From: Lysinibacillus sp. | Lineage (GTDB): Bacteria; Bacillota; Bacilli; Bacillales_A; Planococcaceae | Direction: 5' to 3' | DNA: 64,000 nucleotides | Assembly (NCBI GenBank): GCA_031181585.1 | Contig: JAPSKP010000005.1 | Coordinates: 1-64,000, forward strand | Shown: in pieces, positions 35,252 to 44,693 of the stretch | Layout: the number at the start of each line of letters is the position of its first letter | Position numbering within the stretch: the stretch's first letter is position 1 | The notes under the pieces: generated by a model | Told to the model about the DNA's origin: nothing | The model's database searches: none | Seen by the model: the letters and a program-made list of their open reading frames with translations, nothing else | Position numbers and translations under genes: made by a program

Positions 35252-35836
35252 ATGAATTACAGCAAAATTGGTAGTTTGATTTCTATATTGCGGAAGGAAA
35301 AAGGATTGACGCAGAAAGAATTAGCAGAGCAGATGCATCTATCTGACCGTACCATTTCGAAATGGGAACGAGGCCAAGGATGCCCAGATGTATCTTTGCT
35401 GCCGGAGTTATCTGCCCTTCTGGGTGTAAATATAGAGGATATGTTAGTCGGTGAACTTATGACAAATGATTTTGTAGGAGGAAATATGAAAAAGTCGAGC
35501 TATTTTGTTTGCCCATCTTGTCATAATATTGTTTTATCTACAGGGAACGCAACGATTTCTTGTTGTGGTAGAAAACTGGAGGCTTGTGTGCCGACGAAAG
35601 CGGTAGACGAAGAAAAACTGGAAGTTACACAAACAGATGGCGAATGGTTTATTTCAAGCGATCATCCGATGAACAAGGATCATTTTATATCATTTATTGC
35701 TTTTGCAACAGGAGATCAGGTGCACATTATAAAGCAGTATCCAGAATGGGCACTGCAAACACGTTTACCCATGCGTAAACGAGGTACACTGCTTTGGTAT
35801 TGTACACAACATGGTTTATTTCACCAATTTATATAG
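35252..35836 (+). CDS. HTH (XRE) protein fused to a desulfoferrodoxin/superoxide-reductase-like domain
   Basis: A 194-residue protein. Residues 1-70 are a Cro/C1-type helix-turn-helix (KGLTQKELAEQMHLSDRTISKWERG). Residues 84-108 carry CPSC (87, 90) and CC (104, 105), a rubredoxin-like metal knuckle as in desulfoferrodoxin. Residues 131-194 carry HPMNKDH (His138, His144) and CTQHGLF (Cys184, His187), with the 6- and 3-residue spacings of the superoxide reductase iron site. The EKHVP histidine is replaced by EKLEV (Leu123), so one ligand is missing. An iron- or redox-sensing regulator is plausible. GGAGGTGA is 6 bases before the ATG at 35252; the frame opens at 35225. Confidence 0.8.
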   Translation: MNYSKIGSLISILRKEKGLTQKELAEQMHLSDRTISKWERGQGCPDVSLLPELSALLGVNIEDMLVGELMTNDFVGGNMKKSSYFVCPSCHNIVLSTGNATISCCGRKLEACVPTKAVDEEKLEVTQTDGEWFISSDHPMNKDHFISFIAFATGDQVHIIKQYPEWALQTRLPMRKRGTLLWYCTQHGLFHQFI

Positions 35837-35845
35837 CCGAAAAAA

Positions 35846-35886
35846 AGAGCTGTTCAGAAGGGTAAAACTTTCTGGACAGCTCTTTT
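35846..35886. terminator. Bidirectional terminator
   Basis: AGAGCTGTTCAGAA pairs with TTTCTGGACAGCTCT (one mismatch), with A-run and T-run flanks, between convergent genes. Confidence 0.85.
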
Positions 35887-35911
35887 ACCTGGTTTTCCAA
35901 CCTCTTCATTT

Positions 35912-36505
35912 CTACAGTAATCCCAAAATGATTATATAAACAATGAGTATCACATTAGAAATCATGAAGCTCTCAAAGCTAATGCCGCCCTTTGAAGCAA
36001 TGCGCTCTTCTAATGTTTCCCGATGTTCATATTTATTTTTATATTTGTTGATAGTCTTTATTGCGTGCTGCCGGTAAATGGAGTTTCCGGATATACCAAG
36101 AGAAATCATGACAGCTAACCTTAACAAACCGTCTATTTTACTGAAGTCAAGATTGAATAGCGCTGTCACTATATGAAGGAATAAGAATCCGCCCAGAATC
36201 GTTATAAGCGGTATGTACATTCTCCGGTAACCCAGCCACCATAATGAGAAAAAGAATGCAGCCCAATTCCATGTCGGCCTTGCTTGTGCCCATTTTTTCA
36301 GGTAGTACTCTCGCCCGTCATCACCGGCAAATAACCCTAATAAATGCTCTACATGATCATTATGTTGAATCATTTTTGAACTATTAAAAAAGGATTTCTT
36401 TTGTTTCAGCGCTGTTTCCAATGAAGAAGGTTCGTTGGAATTAGCCTCGCTGCCTTGATGGTTATACTTTTCAGTAACTGTATGACCGTTCCTTGTCTGT
36501 TGCAA
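35912..36505 (-). CDS. DUF2628 membrane protein
   Basis: A 197-residue protein. A hydrophilic N-terminus (1-75) leads to the DUF2628 signature YYLKKWAQARPTWNWAAFFF, then SLWWLGYRRMY and three to four membrane helices (about 90-200). The function is unknown. The start is TTG, 4-5 bases after GGGGGAGA; the ATG that overlaps this site is out of frame. Monocistronic. Confidence 0.82.
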   Translation of the reverse strand: MQQTRNGHTVTEKYNHQGSEANSNEPSSLETALKQKKSFFNSSKMIQHNDHVEHLLGLFAGDDGREYYLKKWAQARPTWNWAAFFFSLWWLGYRRMYIPLITILGGFLFLHIVTALFNLDFSKIDGLLRLAVMISLGISGNSIYRQHAIKTINKYKNKYEHRETLEERIASKGGISFESFMISNVILIVYIIILGLL

Positions 36506-36802
36506 TACATCTCCCCCTAAAGCTTTACATAATAGAATATAAGTTTAAAAAAATCAGCGGCAAAAGTAAATATATTACAATTATAAACATGTTATGAATA
36601 ATTTTGGCATTCCGATTCTTTTTATCTATTTTAATAAAGCCGATATAGGAAAAAGAGTTTGATTTTTATAATAGGAAATCTATCTTTACCTGCTTCAAAT
36701 AGTCTAAAAAAGGGCTGTTCTATCCATAAAGATTAGTATGAAGGGGGGAGAACAGAAGGTGGGTTTTTAAAACAAATGCATTAAACAAGTCTCTGCTGTA
36801 TG

Positions 36803-37270
36803 TTAGCGCCAACGCAGTGAAATTAGCAATCGACAACATTCAACACCATCTATTGTTGATGTGAACTCTAAGCGAAGGCCATCCGGGTTGTACTGGGCAT
36901 TTACATTCGCCGTGATGCCGAGCGAGCGGATTAAACGAGTAACTTCCGCTGTATCTGAGCGTTGGGCAGCCTCCATTAACTTAGCATCAAATTCTTTGGA
37001 AGTAGCCAAGCGGTCAAGTAAAATACTTGCTTCTGACATGAGCTTACGGGAGCTTTGGGCTGATTCATATAAATGATTAGGGTTGACAGGAGGAAATTCA
37101 GGTTTCTGAGCAGTCGGAAGTAAGCGTTTCGGCGCAGCAGTTGCAGCATTGCGGTGAGACATAGGGCGATTCAAAAGTTCAGGATCTATAGACGGGGAAA
37201 CGGGAAAGGGATGATAAGCGATCTGTCCATAAGAAAATGGATAATGATGAGGTTGATACAAATAATACAT
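36803..37270 (-). CDS. Conserved hypothetical protein, Pro/Tyr/His-rich N-terminus
   Basis: A 155-residue protein. The first 30 residues (MYYLYQPHHYPFSYGQIAYH) look like those of spore-surface proteins of Bacillales. The C-terminal half is an ordered helical domain: SSRKLMSEASILLDRLATSK, AAQRSDTAEVTRLIRSLGI, ending CCRLLISLRWR. I believe relatives are common in spore formers, but I cannot name the family. A sporulation role is inference from the N-terminus. The ATG at 37270 follows AAAGAAAGGGG. Confidence 0.65.
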   Translation of the reverse strand: MYYLYQPHHYPFSYGQIAYHPFPVSPSIDPELLNRPMSHRNAATAAPKRLLPTAQKPEFPPVNPNHLYESAQSSRKLMSEASILLDRLATSKEFDAKLMEAAQRSDTAEVTRLIRSLGITANVNAQYNPDGLRLEFTSTIDGVECCRLLISLRWR

Positions 37271-37715
37271 AGCTGGACCCCTTTCTTTAGAAAAATATGC
37301 ATACAGCTATTTCTAAATTATATTATGAAGGTTGCACATGATAACTGGAGGTATATGCCTATCGCAAGTTGTGTTTTAACCTTTCACATGAATAATGAAG
37401 CTGGTCATGGCTTGTTTACTTTGTTGATTAGCGGATAATTGGTGTTATCTCAAAAAAATAATTGCCAGGCATGAGTAAGTACTTTTTAATGTAGCAATAG
37501 GGTTTTAGTACCTTTCTGTACAATTCATCCTTTTACATTTTATTAAATATTGTTTGTTCCTCTGCTCATTTTCAACTCATTTTATTAAACATCCTTATTT
37601 TGTAATATCGTGTATAATCCTATCGACACATTGACTGAAGTTTCAACAATTTAATATATTGTAACCTGAATTGTATGATTATCCCAATGTTAGTTGGTGA
37701 GGAGGATTTAACAGG
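37271..37715. other. 445-bp divergent region
   Basis: Upstream of the minus-strand hypothetical gene and the lipoprotein operon. A 27-codon frame starting near 37355 (MPIASCVLTFHMNNEAGHGL...) has GGAGGT only two bases before it, and I do not count it as a gene. The rest is A/T-rich. Confidence 0.4.
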
Positions 37716-38759
37716 ATGAAAAAGTTAGGATTTTTTACATTGTTTTTAATTTGTATGGTTGCTTTAGCAGGCTGCTCTTCTACAGGCGCAGCAGGCGGGG
37801 CGAAAGTAGAGGTAGAAGTGGAGAAAGCATCATTTGTTTTACTTGGTGATCAAGGTGAATCAATTGATGGTGAAGGCGAGAAAAATCCGCTTGCTGTTAC
37901 AATTAACATTAAAAATAAATCAGACTCGACAATAAACGTTTCAACTTATTCTGAAATCAAAGTATATGATGGAGATAAACAGCTTACAATCGAGCCTGTC
38001 TATGATGCAGATTTAGGATTTGATTCCTCACCAGGGGATGAAATTGGTGCAGGCAAGGCAAAGGAAGTAACGCTTATTTTCCAAGCTGAAAAAGACAAAG
38101 AATACGAAATTGGTGTTGCGCCATATATCATGGGGGAAACAAAGAAAGAAAAAGAAGTCAGTGTCACATTAGATACATCGGAATATACAGAGAGCTTGGA
38201 TAACCTAGACAATCCAGCAAAGGCATTAGTCGCATATATCGAAACAATCTACTTGGATAAAGAAAATGTGGACTATGAAAAAATGGTAGTTGCTGATAAG
38301 CAGGCACTCCAGGATGCTGGGGCAAATGCCTTTAAAGAATCGCTTGGTGATTCGTTCTATGATTTGGAAATATCAAAAGAAGAGGCTGCAAAACAATACG
38401 CTATTTACAAAACGGCTATGGCGCAAAAAGTAGAAATAAAGGCTGCTACAATGGCAAATGCCAATGGAAAAGCGAAAGTAAAACTAGAATATTCTTCACT
38501 TCCGCTTGGTAATCTATACGATAAAATTAGTGATTATCGAGAGGAATATCTTGATAATACAGGGGAGTACGATGGGAAAAAACGTGATGAATATGCGTTT
38601 TCAAAATTAGATTCCATCATTAATTCTTTGGAACCAAAGAAAGCAGAACGTCCATTAGAAATTGAAATGGTTGAAAAAGATGGGAAATGGACAGTCAATA
38701 TGGATCATTACAACAGTGAAGAGATGGTAGATGTTTTCGCTAAAGGCCGAGGCTATTAA
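37716..38759 (+). CDS. DUF5105 lipoprotein
   Basis: A 347-residue exported lipoprotein: MKKLGFFTLFLICMVALAGC is a type II signal with lipobox ALAGC (Cys20). An immunoglobulin-like domain follows (VEVEKASFVLLGD... about 30-150, in the style of DUF4352/DUF5105), then an alpha/beta C-terminal domain (about 165-345) as in DUF5105 proteins of Bacillales. The function is unknown. It lies 13 bases before the TcaA-like gene and is probably co-transcribed. GGAGGA precedes the ATG. Confidence 0.82.
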   Translation: MKKLGFFTLFLICMVALAGCSSTGAAGGAKVEVEVEKASFVLLGDQGESIDGEGEKNPLAVTINIKNKSDSTINVSTYSEIKVYDGDKQLTIEPVYDADLGFDSSPGDEIGAGKAKEVTLIFQAEKDKEYEIGVAPYIMGETKKEKEVSVTLDTSEYTESLDNLDNPAKALVAYIETIYLDKENVDYEKMVVADKQALQDAGANAFKESLGDSFYDLEISKEEAAKQYAIYKTAMAQKVEIKAATMANANGKAKVKLEYSSLPLGNLYDKISDYREEYLDNTGEYDGKKRDEYAFSKLDSIINSLEPKKAERPLEIEMVEKDGKWTVNMDHYNSEEMVDVFAKGRGY

Positions 38760-38772
38760 GGAGCGATGACGT

Positions 38773-39921
38773 ATGTCTAAAAGAGCACTTCTGATTATCG
38801 CTTTATCTGTTGTTTCTGTTATTGTCATTGGAGCAGGTGCGGTGTTTTTCGTTAGTCAGCTGAATAAGCCTGACAAAATCATTGCCCAATTTGAAACAGC
38901 AATCGAAGAGGAAAAGCCAGACATGCTGAAGGAACTTATCGTTCCTGATCAATCGGAGGCTGTTGTAGATGCTCAATCTACTGCAGCGCTTGTTGATTAT
39001 TTAAAAGCAAATAGCCACAGCTATCAAGCGATCAAGGATAGTTTGCATAAACAATTGGAAAAGAAGGACTACGCAAAAACGAATCAGCCAATCAGTCTTA
39101 TATTGGATGGGAAAAAGGGACTGACAAAAAACTATAAATTACTAGTGAAGACAGCGTCCGTCAAAGTGTCAGGTCATAATGAGGATGATACCGTTAACTT
39201 CAATATCGATAAGTCCAAGTTGAACTTTAAAGAAAATGAAGATGGCTTATATGGTCCTTTCCTTCCTGGCACCTATTCCATTGCTTTAACTGTAAAAAAT
39301 GATCTGGGAGATTTTACAGAAACAAAAAAAGTGGACGTATGGGGTAATGACATCATCACGTATATCGTAGACACAAAAAGTCTTGTGAAACAGAACGAAA
39401 AAACGAAAAATGACATTGTCGCAGCTGTTGATACATTCAATTACGACATGTCTGTCTTTGAAACGACGGAGTTTAATTTAGAGTCATTTACAAATTTAGA
39501 TGCTACAGCTGAGGAAATGGCGTATTCGCAGGATTTAGTCAGTTCTGCATACATGGAGGCAGCTGATTATATTGATGAATTTCACTCGAAATATGCCGGG
39601 GCAGTTTTGAATTTAGAAGACTTTACCGTCAATTACTTTGATGGTAAATGGTCGGCTGAAGTAACGACTTATGTTACGTATACACGGAAAATAAAGCTTG
39701 TTGATTATCCTGATTTTGAGGATATTTCCTATGAGCTGATTCGGGATTTATATCTTGTGTACGACAAGGATGAGAAGAAATGGCTGATCAATGACTTTAT
39801 CGAGACAGATAGAAATACGGATGAACATAAAGATTGGAAAGAAACACTAAAGTTAGAGGGCCGAGATGATGGATTGAAGTGGGTTCGTTCAGAAAACAGC
39901 AATCCGGCAACTAACATATAA
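38773..39921 (+). CDS. TcaA/YvbJ-like single-pass membrane protein
   Basis: A 382-residue protein with one N-terminal membrane helix (about 5-28) and an extracellular remainder. The FETAIEEEKPDMLKELIVPD, VDYLKANSHSYQAI and LPGTYSIALTVKNDLGDFTETKKV segments resemble TcaA/YvbJ family proteins, whose C-terminal part is NTF2-like. The usual N-terminal zinc ribbon of that family is absent. The pairing with a DUF5105 lipoprotein suggests a surface complex. GGAGCGATGACGT precedes the ATG. Confidence 0.75.
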   Translation: MSKRALLIIALSVVSVIVIGAGAVFFVSQLNKPDKIIAQFETAIEEEKPDMLKELIVPDQSEAVVDAQSTAALVDYLKANSHSYQAIKDSLHKQLEKKDYAKTNQPISLILDGKKGLTKNYKLLVKTASVKVSGHNEDDTVNFNIDKSKLNFKENEDGLYGPFLPGTYSIALTVKNDLGDFTETKKVDVWGNDIITYIVDTKSLVKQNEKTKNDIVAAVDTFNYDMSVFETTEFNLESFTNLDATAEEMAYSQDLVSSAYMEAADYIDEFHSKYAGAVLNLEDFTVNYFDGKWSAEVTTYVTYTRKIKLVDYPDFEDISYELIRDLYLVYDKDEKKWLINDFIETDRNTDEHKDWKETLKLEGRDDGLKWVRSENSNPATNI

Positions 39922-39981
39922 AAGGGCGGGGGTAAACTTATTTAAAAGTTATCTCTTGGTAAAAATCACAAAGGCACATCT

Positions 39982-40018
39982 ACGGCTTTAACCTTCTAGA
40001 AGGTTAGGGCCGTTATTT
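39982..40018 (+). terminator. Rho-independent terminator of the lipoprotein operon
   Basis: ACGGC...TAACCTTCTAG pairs with AAGGTTA...GCCGT, with a TTATTTTAT tail. Confidence 0.7.
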
Positions 40019-40133
40019 TATATACTTAGTTTATATGTAAATGGCAGCTGCAGCTTTTTTGCTGATTTAATCTATGAAGGGCAGACAGTTATGATAAAAT
40101 AGCTGACCATACTAGAAAAGGAGAGATGGGGCG

Positions 40134-40592
40134 ATGAAGAAAACGATTACTAGTGAATGGATGGGCATTTTCACTTTTGATGAGGGGAATAAATCATATT
40201 GGCTAGATCAAGGAGGTAGACGATGGAGTATAGAGGTACTGGATGGGCAGGTGGATGTCCAAGCGCTGCTTAAAAGAGCGGAAAAACTATTTCATTGTAT
40301 CGAACAATTCGACCAAGAAGCAAAAAGGGCTATAGCAGAACGGTTGGTACACTATAAAAATGATTTTTGGCCTGTATATGATGAGAATGATGAAAAGCTG
40401 GACTGGGAGGCAGTAGATGCAGGAGAGTATGATGTAACACCAGAAGCATTTGAGGAAGCAATCACTCTTTGTGACATTCAAATCGCTCCCAATCATATCT
40501 ATTGCGAGTATAAAGATGGGGATTTATTTGGAGGGCATCGGATTCATGCTTCCTTTGGAAAGGACTATAAGCTGATCAGCGCTGATGTATAG
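40134..40592 (+). CDS. DUF2262-like protein
   Basis: A 152-residue soluble protein. The C-terminal NHIYCEYKDGDLFGGHRIHA fits the DUF2262 pattern (a beta strand followed by DGDLFxGHxI). The N-terminal half has SEWMGIFTFDEGNKSYWLDQ and a charged helix. The function is unknown; it is often found as isolated or toxin-context genes, though none is here. AGGAGAGATGGGGCG precedes the ATG. Confidence 0.65.
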   Translation: MKKTITSEWMGIFTFDEGNKSYWLDQGGRRWSIEVLDGQVDVQALLKRAEKLFHCIEQFDQEAKRAIAERLVHYKNDFWPVYDENDEKLDWEAVDAGEYDVTPEAFEEAITLCDIQIAPNHIYCEYKDGDLFGGHRIHASFGKDYKLISADV

Positions 40593-40616
40593 TTCGATGG
40601 GAGAGTAACTATAACG

Positions 40617-40650
40617 AAAAGCGCATGTGAAAAATTCCACATACGCTTTT
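40617..40650. terminator. Bidirectional terminator
   Basis: AAAAGCGCATGTG pairs with CACATACGCTTTT (one mismatch) between convergent genes. Confidence 0.8.
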
Positions 40651-40672
40651 GCTGACTTATATAGAAAGTATT

Positions 40673-41626
40673 TTATGCTTGCAGTTCTTTTTCTAATTGA
40701 GAAATCGCTGCCTGCACGTGTTCCCCAGAAAGGCCATGCCTTACAATATAACGGTTTCGCTCATGCTTCGTACACTCGATTGTACAGCCTCCTAAGTGCT
40801 TTGCTTCATTCTCCTCTGATGAAAGAATTTGCTTGTTGCACTCAGGGTTTGCACAATTAATATAACGCTCACAAGGCGTACCGTCAAAGTGGTCCTTCCC
40901 GACAATAACATGCTCGACCTGATTGATTGGTACAGTCAGACGCTCATCGAATACATACATTTGACCATCCCACAGCTGTCCCTTTGTAACAGGATCTTTA
41001 CCATATGTGGCAATACCGCCGTGCAGCTGCCCAACATCCTCAAAACCTTCTCGTTTTAGCCAGCCGGAGAACTTTTCACAGCGTATACCACCTGTGCAAT
41101 AAGTTAACACGCGTTTGCCTTCGAATAATTGACGGTTTTCACGCACCCACTGTGGTGTATCACGGAACGTTTCAACATCTGGACGGATTGCCCCGCGGAA
41201 GTGGCCGACATCATATTCATATGTGTTACGCACATCCAGCACGACTGTATCTTCGCGCTGCATCTGTTCTAAAAACTCGGCAGGTGATAAATGTTCACCT
41301 GTAATTTCATTCGGGTTAACATCATCCTCCAGGCTTAAGTTAACAAGCTCTGGCCGCGGACGTACATGCATCTTTTTGAACGCATGTCCCTCTGCCTCAT
41401 CAATTTTAAAGACAATGCCGTCAAATAATGGGTTGTTTCTCATCATTTCCATGTAGGCATTTGTTTGTTCTACTGTGCCTGATACAGTGCCGTTAATCCC
41501 TTCACCTGCTACAAGGATTCGTCCTTTCAGCTCAAGGTCTTTACACTGCTGTAAATGTTCCTGTGCAAATGCAGCAGGATCTTCAATCGTTGTGTAATGG
41601 TAATATAATAAAATTTGATAATTCAT
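40673..41626 (-). CDS. trhO: tRNA uridine(34) hydroxylase TrhO (rhodanese-related)
   Basis: A 317-residue YbfQ/UPF0176-type protein. An N-terminal acylphosphatase-like domain ([12 protein letters not shown], then [10 protein letters not shown]) precedes a rhodanese domain ([20 protein letters not shown]) with the active-site loop [14 protein letters not shown]-terminal zinc-binding segment (CxNPxC, CxxEC) follows. The family makes 5-hydroxyuridine at tRNA position 34 with oxygen. AGGTG lies 7 bases before the ATG at 41626 and only one base before the alternative ATG at 41632, so I choose 41626. Confidence 0.92.
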   Translation of the reverse strand: MNYQILLYYHYTTIEDPAAFAQEHLQQCKDLELKGRILVAGEGINGTVSGTVEQTNAYMEMMRNNPLFDGIVFKIDEAEGHAFKKMHVRPRPELVNLSLEDDVNPNEITGEHLSPAEFLEQMQREDTVVLDVRNTYEYDVGHFRGAIRPDVETFRDTPQWVRENRQLFEGKRVLTYCTGGIRCEKFSGWLKREGFEDVGQLHGGIATYGKDPVTKGQLWDGQMYVFDERLTVPINQVEHVIVGKDHFDGTPCERYINCANPECNKQILSSEENEAKHLGGCTIECTKHERNRYIVRHGLSGEHVQAAISQLEKELQA

Positions 41627-41863
41627 ATTCATTCACCTATCATTCATATTTGCAAGATATACCTGATAGTTAAAAAGGTATACTTACATAATAAACGAAA
41701 AAGAGCATTTTACCTATCAGTAATAAGACTGAATTTGTCCTTTAAAGGATAAATTTATCTTAGCTTTTGGAAATTATCTTCGTAAAAAAGAGCTAGTTGC
41801 CGAGGGTCAATTTTTTAAAAGGAAAAATAATAAAGTAGCTAACAGTTAAAGGGGAAGAGGAAA

Positions 41864-42082
41864 TTGAAAGAATTTAAAGTTACGTATTTTTTTGATGAGG
41901 AGCATTATATCAGAAGGTTCATTCATGTAGCGTCACAAGAGGAGGCGGAAGAGCTTATCCGCAGTGAACGCGATCAATATATTTCCTTTACGGATAGTCG
42001 AGGTATTTACCATGAGCTGAATACAAAAAATGTAAGAGTGGTTCAAATTTCCGAATACCATCGAGGAGATAAAAGCAAATAG
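41864..42082 (+). CDS. Small hypothetical protein (72 residues)
   Basis: Reads MKEFKVTYFFDEEHYIRRFI and on to EEAEELIRSERDQYISFTD, an alpha/beta pattern with no membrane segment. The start is TTG a few bases after GGGGAAGAGG. No family is recognised. The next small gene follows 83 bases downstream. Confidence 0.6.
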   Translation: MKEFKVTYFFDEEHYIRRFIHVASQEEAEELIRSERDQYISFTDSRGIYHELNTKNVRVVQISEYHRGDKSK

Positions 42083-42165
42083 GACAATAATTAATTTTTA
42101 CAGTCCATTGTCATAAGAATGATTTTCTGAGGGACCCTAACGAAAAATAGTTAGGAGGTTAGCGG

Positions 42166-42357
42166 ATGAATCAGGATAAGGAGGAATTTGCTTCTTTAGA
42201 TACGGATGTAGAAGAAGTGAAGAGAAAAAATGCCGAGTCGGGATTGTCTTATAGAGAAGTGTTAGAGGTTCTTGCTCGGACAGGCGGACAAGGTACAGCT
42301 GCTTATAGTAATACGGATATTGAACAAGTAAAGAAGCATATCCATTCCGATAATTAA
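42166..42357 (+). CDS. Small hypothetical protein (63 residues), SASP-like composition
   Basis: A short, hydrophilic protein with LSYREVLEVLARTGGQGTAA followed by a lysine/histidine-rich tail. Composition and size resemble minor spore-core proteins of Bacillales, but I cannot assign a named family. TTAGGAGGTTAGCGG gives a strong ribosome binding site before the ATG. Confidence 0.6.
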   Translation: MNQDKEEFASLDTDVEEVKRKNAESGLSYREVLEVLARTGGQGTAAYSNTDIEQVKKHIHSDN

Positions 42358-42461
42358 GAAGAAATTTCTGAGTGAACAACTCTCTTCTCATTAATCAATA
42401 TCCGCTAAGAAGCATTGTTCTAGAGTAGTGGCATAAAAGACAATCAGTCTTCATAGCAAAA

Positions 42462-42499
42462 GGGCGTCTCGAAATGACTTTTCAGGCGCTCTTTTTTAT
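42462..42499 (+). terminator. Rho-independent terminator
   Basis: GGGCGTCT pairs with AGGCGCTC (two wobbles), with an inner GAAA/TTTC stem and a TTTTTTAT tail. Confidence 0.65.
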
Positions 42500-42629
42500 A
42501 CGGTTTATTTCTTATTTTGAAAGGCAATCCCATCGAATTTCTAACCGATATTTTAAGTTGTCAAAATGATTAGGTATCATACTTTGTCTCAGTTCATAAT
42601 ATGGTAGAAACATGCTCCTGAATGGAGGG

Positions 42630-44531
42630 ATGGCTATCAGCATTTTAAACAAGGCAAGAAATTACCGTGAAGAAGAAAGTCGCTTGAAGTGGGAAGGAAC
42701 GTTTGCAGAGTATTTGGAAATTGTAAAAGAACGGCCCGAAGTTGCACAAACAGCGCACTCACGGGTGTACAGTATGATTAGGAGTGCAGGGATAGAAGAA
42801 AGAGATGGACAAAAAATGTACCACTTTTTCGGTAAGGAGATCTTCGGACTTGAAACAGCGCTTGAACGATTGGTGGAGGAATATTTCCATCCAGCAGCAA
42901 GAAGACTTGATGTTCGAAAGCGAATATTGCTATTGATGGGTCCTGTAAGTGGAGGGAAATCAACGATTGTGACATTGCTGAAAAGAGGACTGGAGCAATA
43001 TTCACGTACAGATGAGGGCGCCATTTATGCAATTAAAGGCTGTCCGATGCATGAAGATCCGCTTCATCTTATTCCTCATCATTTACGGGATGATTTTTAT
43101 GAAGAGTATGGTATTCGAATCGAGGGAAGTCTGTCGCCGCTGAATACGATGCGCTTAGAGCAGGAATATGATGGCCGTATTGAAAATGTCTTGGTCGAAC
43201 GTATCTTCTTCTCAGAAGATAAACGTGTAGGTGTTGGAACATTTACCCCATCAGACCCTAAATCACAGGATATTGCTGACTTGACAGGAAGTATCGATTT
43301 CTCAACAATTGCGGAATATGGTTCTGAATCAGACCCCCGTGCTTATCGCTTTGACGGCGAGCTAAATAAGGCGAACCGGGGTATGATGGAGTTCCAAGAA
43401 ATTCTAAAGCTGGATGAGAAATTCCTTTGGCATCTACTGTCTCTAACACAAGAAGGAAATTTCAAGGCCGGACGTTTTGCGTTAATCAGTGCAGATGAAC
43501 TGATTGTCGCCCACACGAATGAAACAGAGTACCGCTCTTTTATTTCTAACAAAAAGAATGAGGCACTTCACTCCAGGATTATTGTCATGCCTATTCCTTA
43601 TAATCTAAAGGTAAGCCAGGAGGAGCGCATCTATAAAAAGATGATTAAGGATAGTGACATGGCAGATGTGCATATTGCCCCTCATGCTTTGAAAACAGCC
43701 GCTATTTTTTCTGTATTGACAAGGCTGGAAGTTCCAAAGAAACAGGGCATCGATTTAGTGAAGAAGATGCGTCTATATGACGGAGAGAGTGTAGAGGGCT
43801 ATAATGCAGTTGATGTTGAAGAGTTAAAAAAGGAGTATCCAACAGAGGGTATGCATGGCATAGATCCACGCTATGTCATTAACCGTATTTCTTCGGCTAT
43901 CATCCGGAAAGAAGTATCGTCCATCAATGCGTTAGACGTCCTTCGCTCGCTGAAGGATGGGCTCGATCAACACGCTTCTATCTCTCCGGAGGACCGGGAA
44001 AAGTACATGAATTATATTGCGGTTGCTAGAAGAGAGTATGATGAAATTGCGAAAAGTGAAGTTCAAAAGGCATTTGTGTATTCATATGAGGAATCAGCAA
44101 AAACATTGATGAATAACTATCTAGATAATGTAGAGGCCTATTGTAATAAGAATAGGATACGCGACCCCCTTACAGGAGAAGAAATGAATCCGGATGAAAA
44201 ATTAATGCGGTCGATTGAGGAACAGATCGGAGTTTCGGAAAATGCGAAAAAAGCATTCCGCGAAGAAATTTTAATTCGGCTTTCAGCATTCGCGCGTAAA
44301 GGAAAACGGTTTGAATACGATTCCCATGATAGATTGCGAGAGGCAATTCAAAAGAAAATGTTTGCAGATTTAAAAGACGTCGTTAAAATTACGACTTCCA
44401 CAAAAACGCCTGATGAATCACAGTTGAAAAAAATCAATGAAGTAATTGCGACATTGATCGATGAGCATGGCTATAATTCCACTTCTGCAAACGAATTACT
44501 GCAGTATGTAGGTAGTTTACTAAATCGTTAA
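42630..44531 (+). CDS. prkA: Serine protein kinase PrkA
   Basis: About 633 residues, near-identical in layout to B. subtilis PrkA. An AAA+-like core has Walker A MGPVSGGKST (about 103-112), KGCPMHEDPLHLIPHHLRD, IADLTGSIDFSTIAEYGSES and FKAGRFALISADELIVAHTN. A C-terminal kinase-like domain ends ELLQYVGSLLNR. It acts at the onset of sporulation or starvation (protein kinase and/or protease-like activity reported in the family). The start is awkward: GGAGG is only one base before the ATG at 42630, while the in-frame ATG at 42612 has no site. The true start might be a non-ATG codon a few codons downstream. yhbH and spoVR follow. Confidence 0.93.
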   Translation: MAISILNKARNYREEESRLKWEGTFAEYLEIVKERPEVAQTAHSRVYSMIRSAGIEERDGQKMYHFFGKEIFGLETALERLVEEYFHPAARRLDVRKRILLLMGPVSGGKSTIVTLLKRGLEQYSRTDEGAIYAIKGCPMHEDPLHLIPHHLRDDFYEEYGIRIEGSLSPLNTMRLEQEYDGRIENVLVERIFFSEDKRVGVGTFTPSDPKSQDIADLTGSIDFSTIAEYGSESDPRAYRFDGELNKANRGMMEFQEILKLDEKFLWHLLSLTQEGNFKAGRFALISADELIVAHTNETEYRSFISNKKNEALHSRIIVMPIPYNLKVSQEERIYKKMIKDSDMADVHIAPHALKTAAIFSVLTRLEVPKKQGIDLVKKMRLYDGESVEGYNAVDVEELKKEYPTEGMHGIDPRYVINRISSAIIRKEVSSINALDVLRSLKDGLDQHASISPEDREKYMNYIAVARREYDEIAKSEVQKAFVYSYEESAKTLMNNYLDNVEAYCNKNRIRDPLTGEEMNPDEKLMRSIEEQIGVSENAKKAFREEILIRLSAFARKGKRFEYDSHDRLREAIQKKMFADLKDVVKITTSTKTPDESQLKKINEVIATLIDEHGYNSTSANELLQYVGSLLNR

Positions 44532-44542
44532 ATGGTGTAACG

Positions 44543-44576
44543 GAGTGTCCCAATGATTTTTTGGGCGCTCTTTTTT
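44543..44576 (+). terminator. Terminator between prkA and yhbH
   Basis: GAG and CCCAA pair with TTGGG and CTC around a T-rich loop, followed by TTTTTTC. It may reduce read-through, so yhbH-spoVR may have their own promoter. Confidence 0.7.
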
Positions 44577-44693
44577 CTTACTTAAATTAGTCGCAAAAGT
44601 CTGAAAAGTTTTCATAGAATATAAAAAGTGCCCCTGTAGTTTAGGGCCTTTTGATTGGAAAGCCGGACAATAAAAGGATGGAGGAAGATAAAA

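Noticed and set aside
37355-37438. Short peptide frame MPIASCVLTFHMNNEAGHGL... with GGAGGT before it
   Set aside because: The Shine-Dalgarno is only about two bases from the ATG and nothing supports a function.
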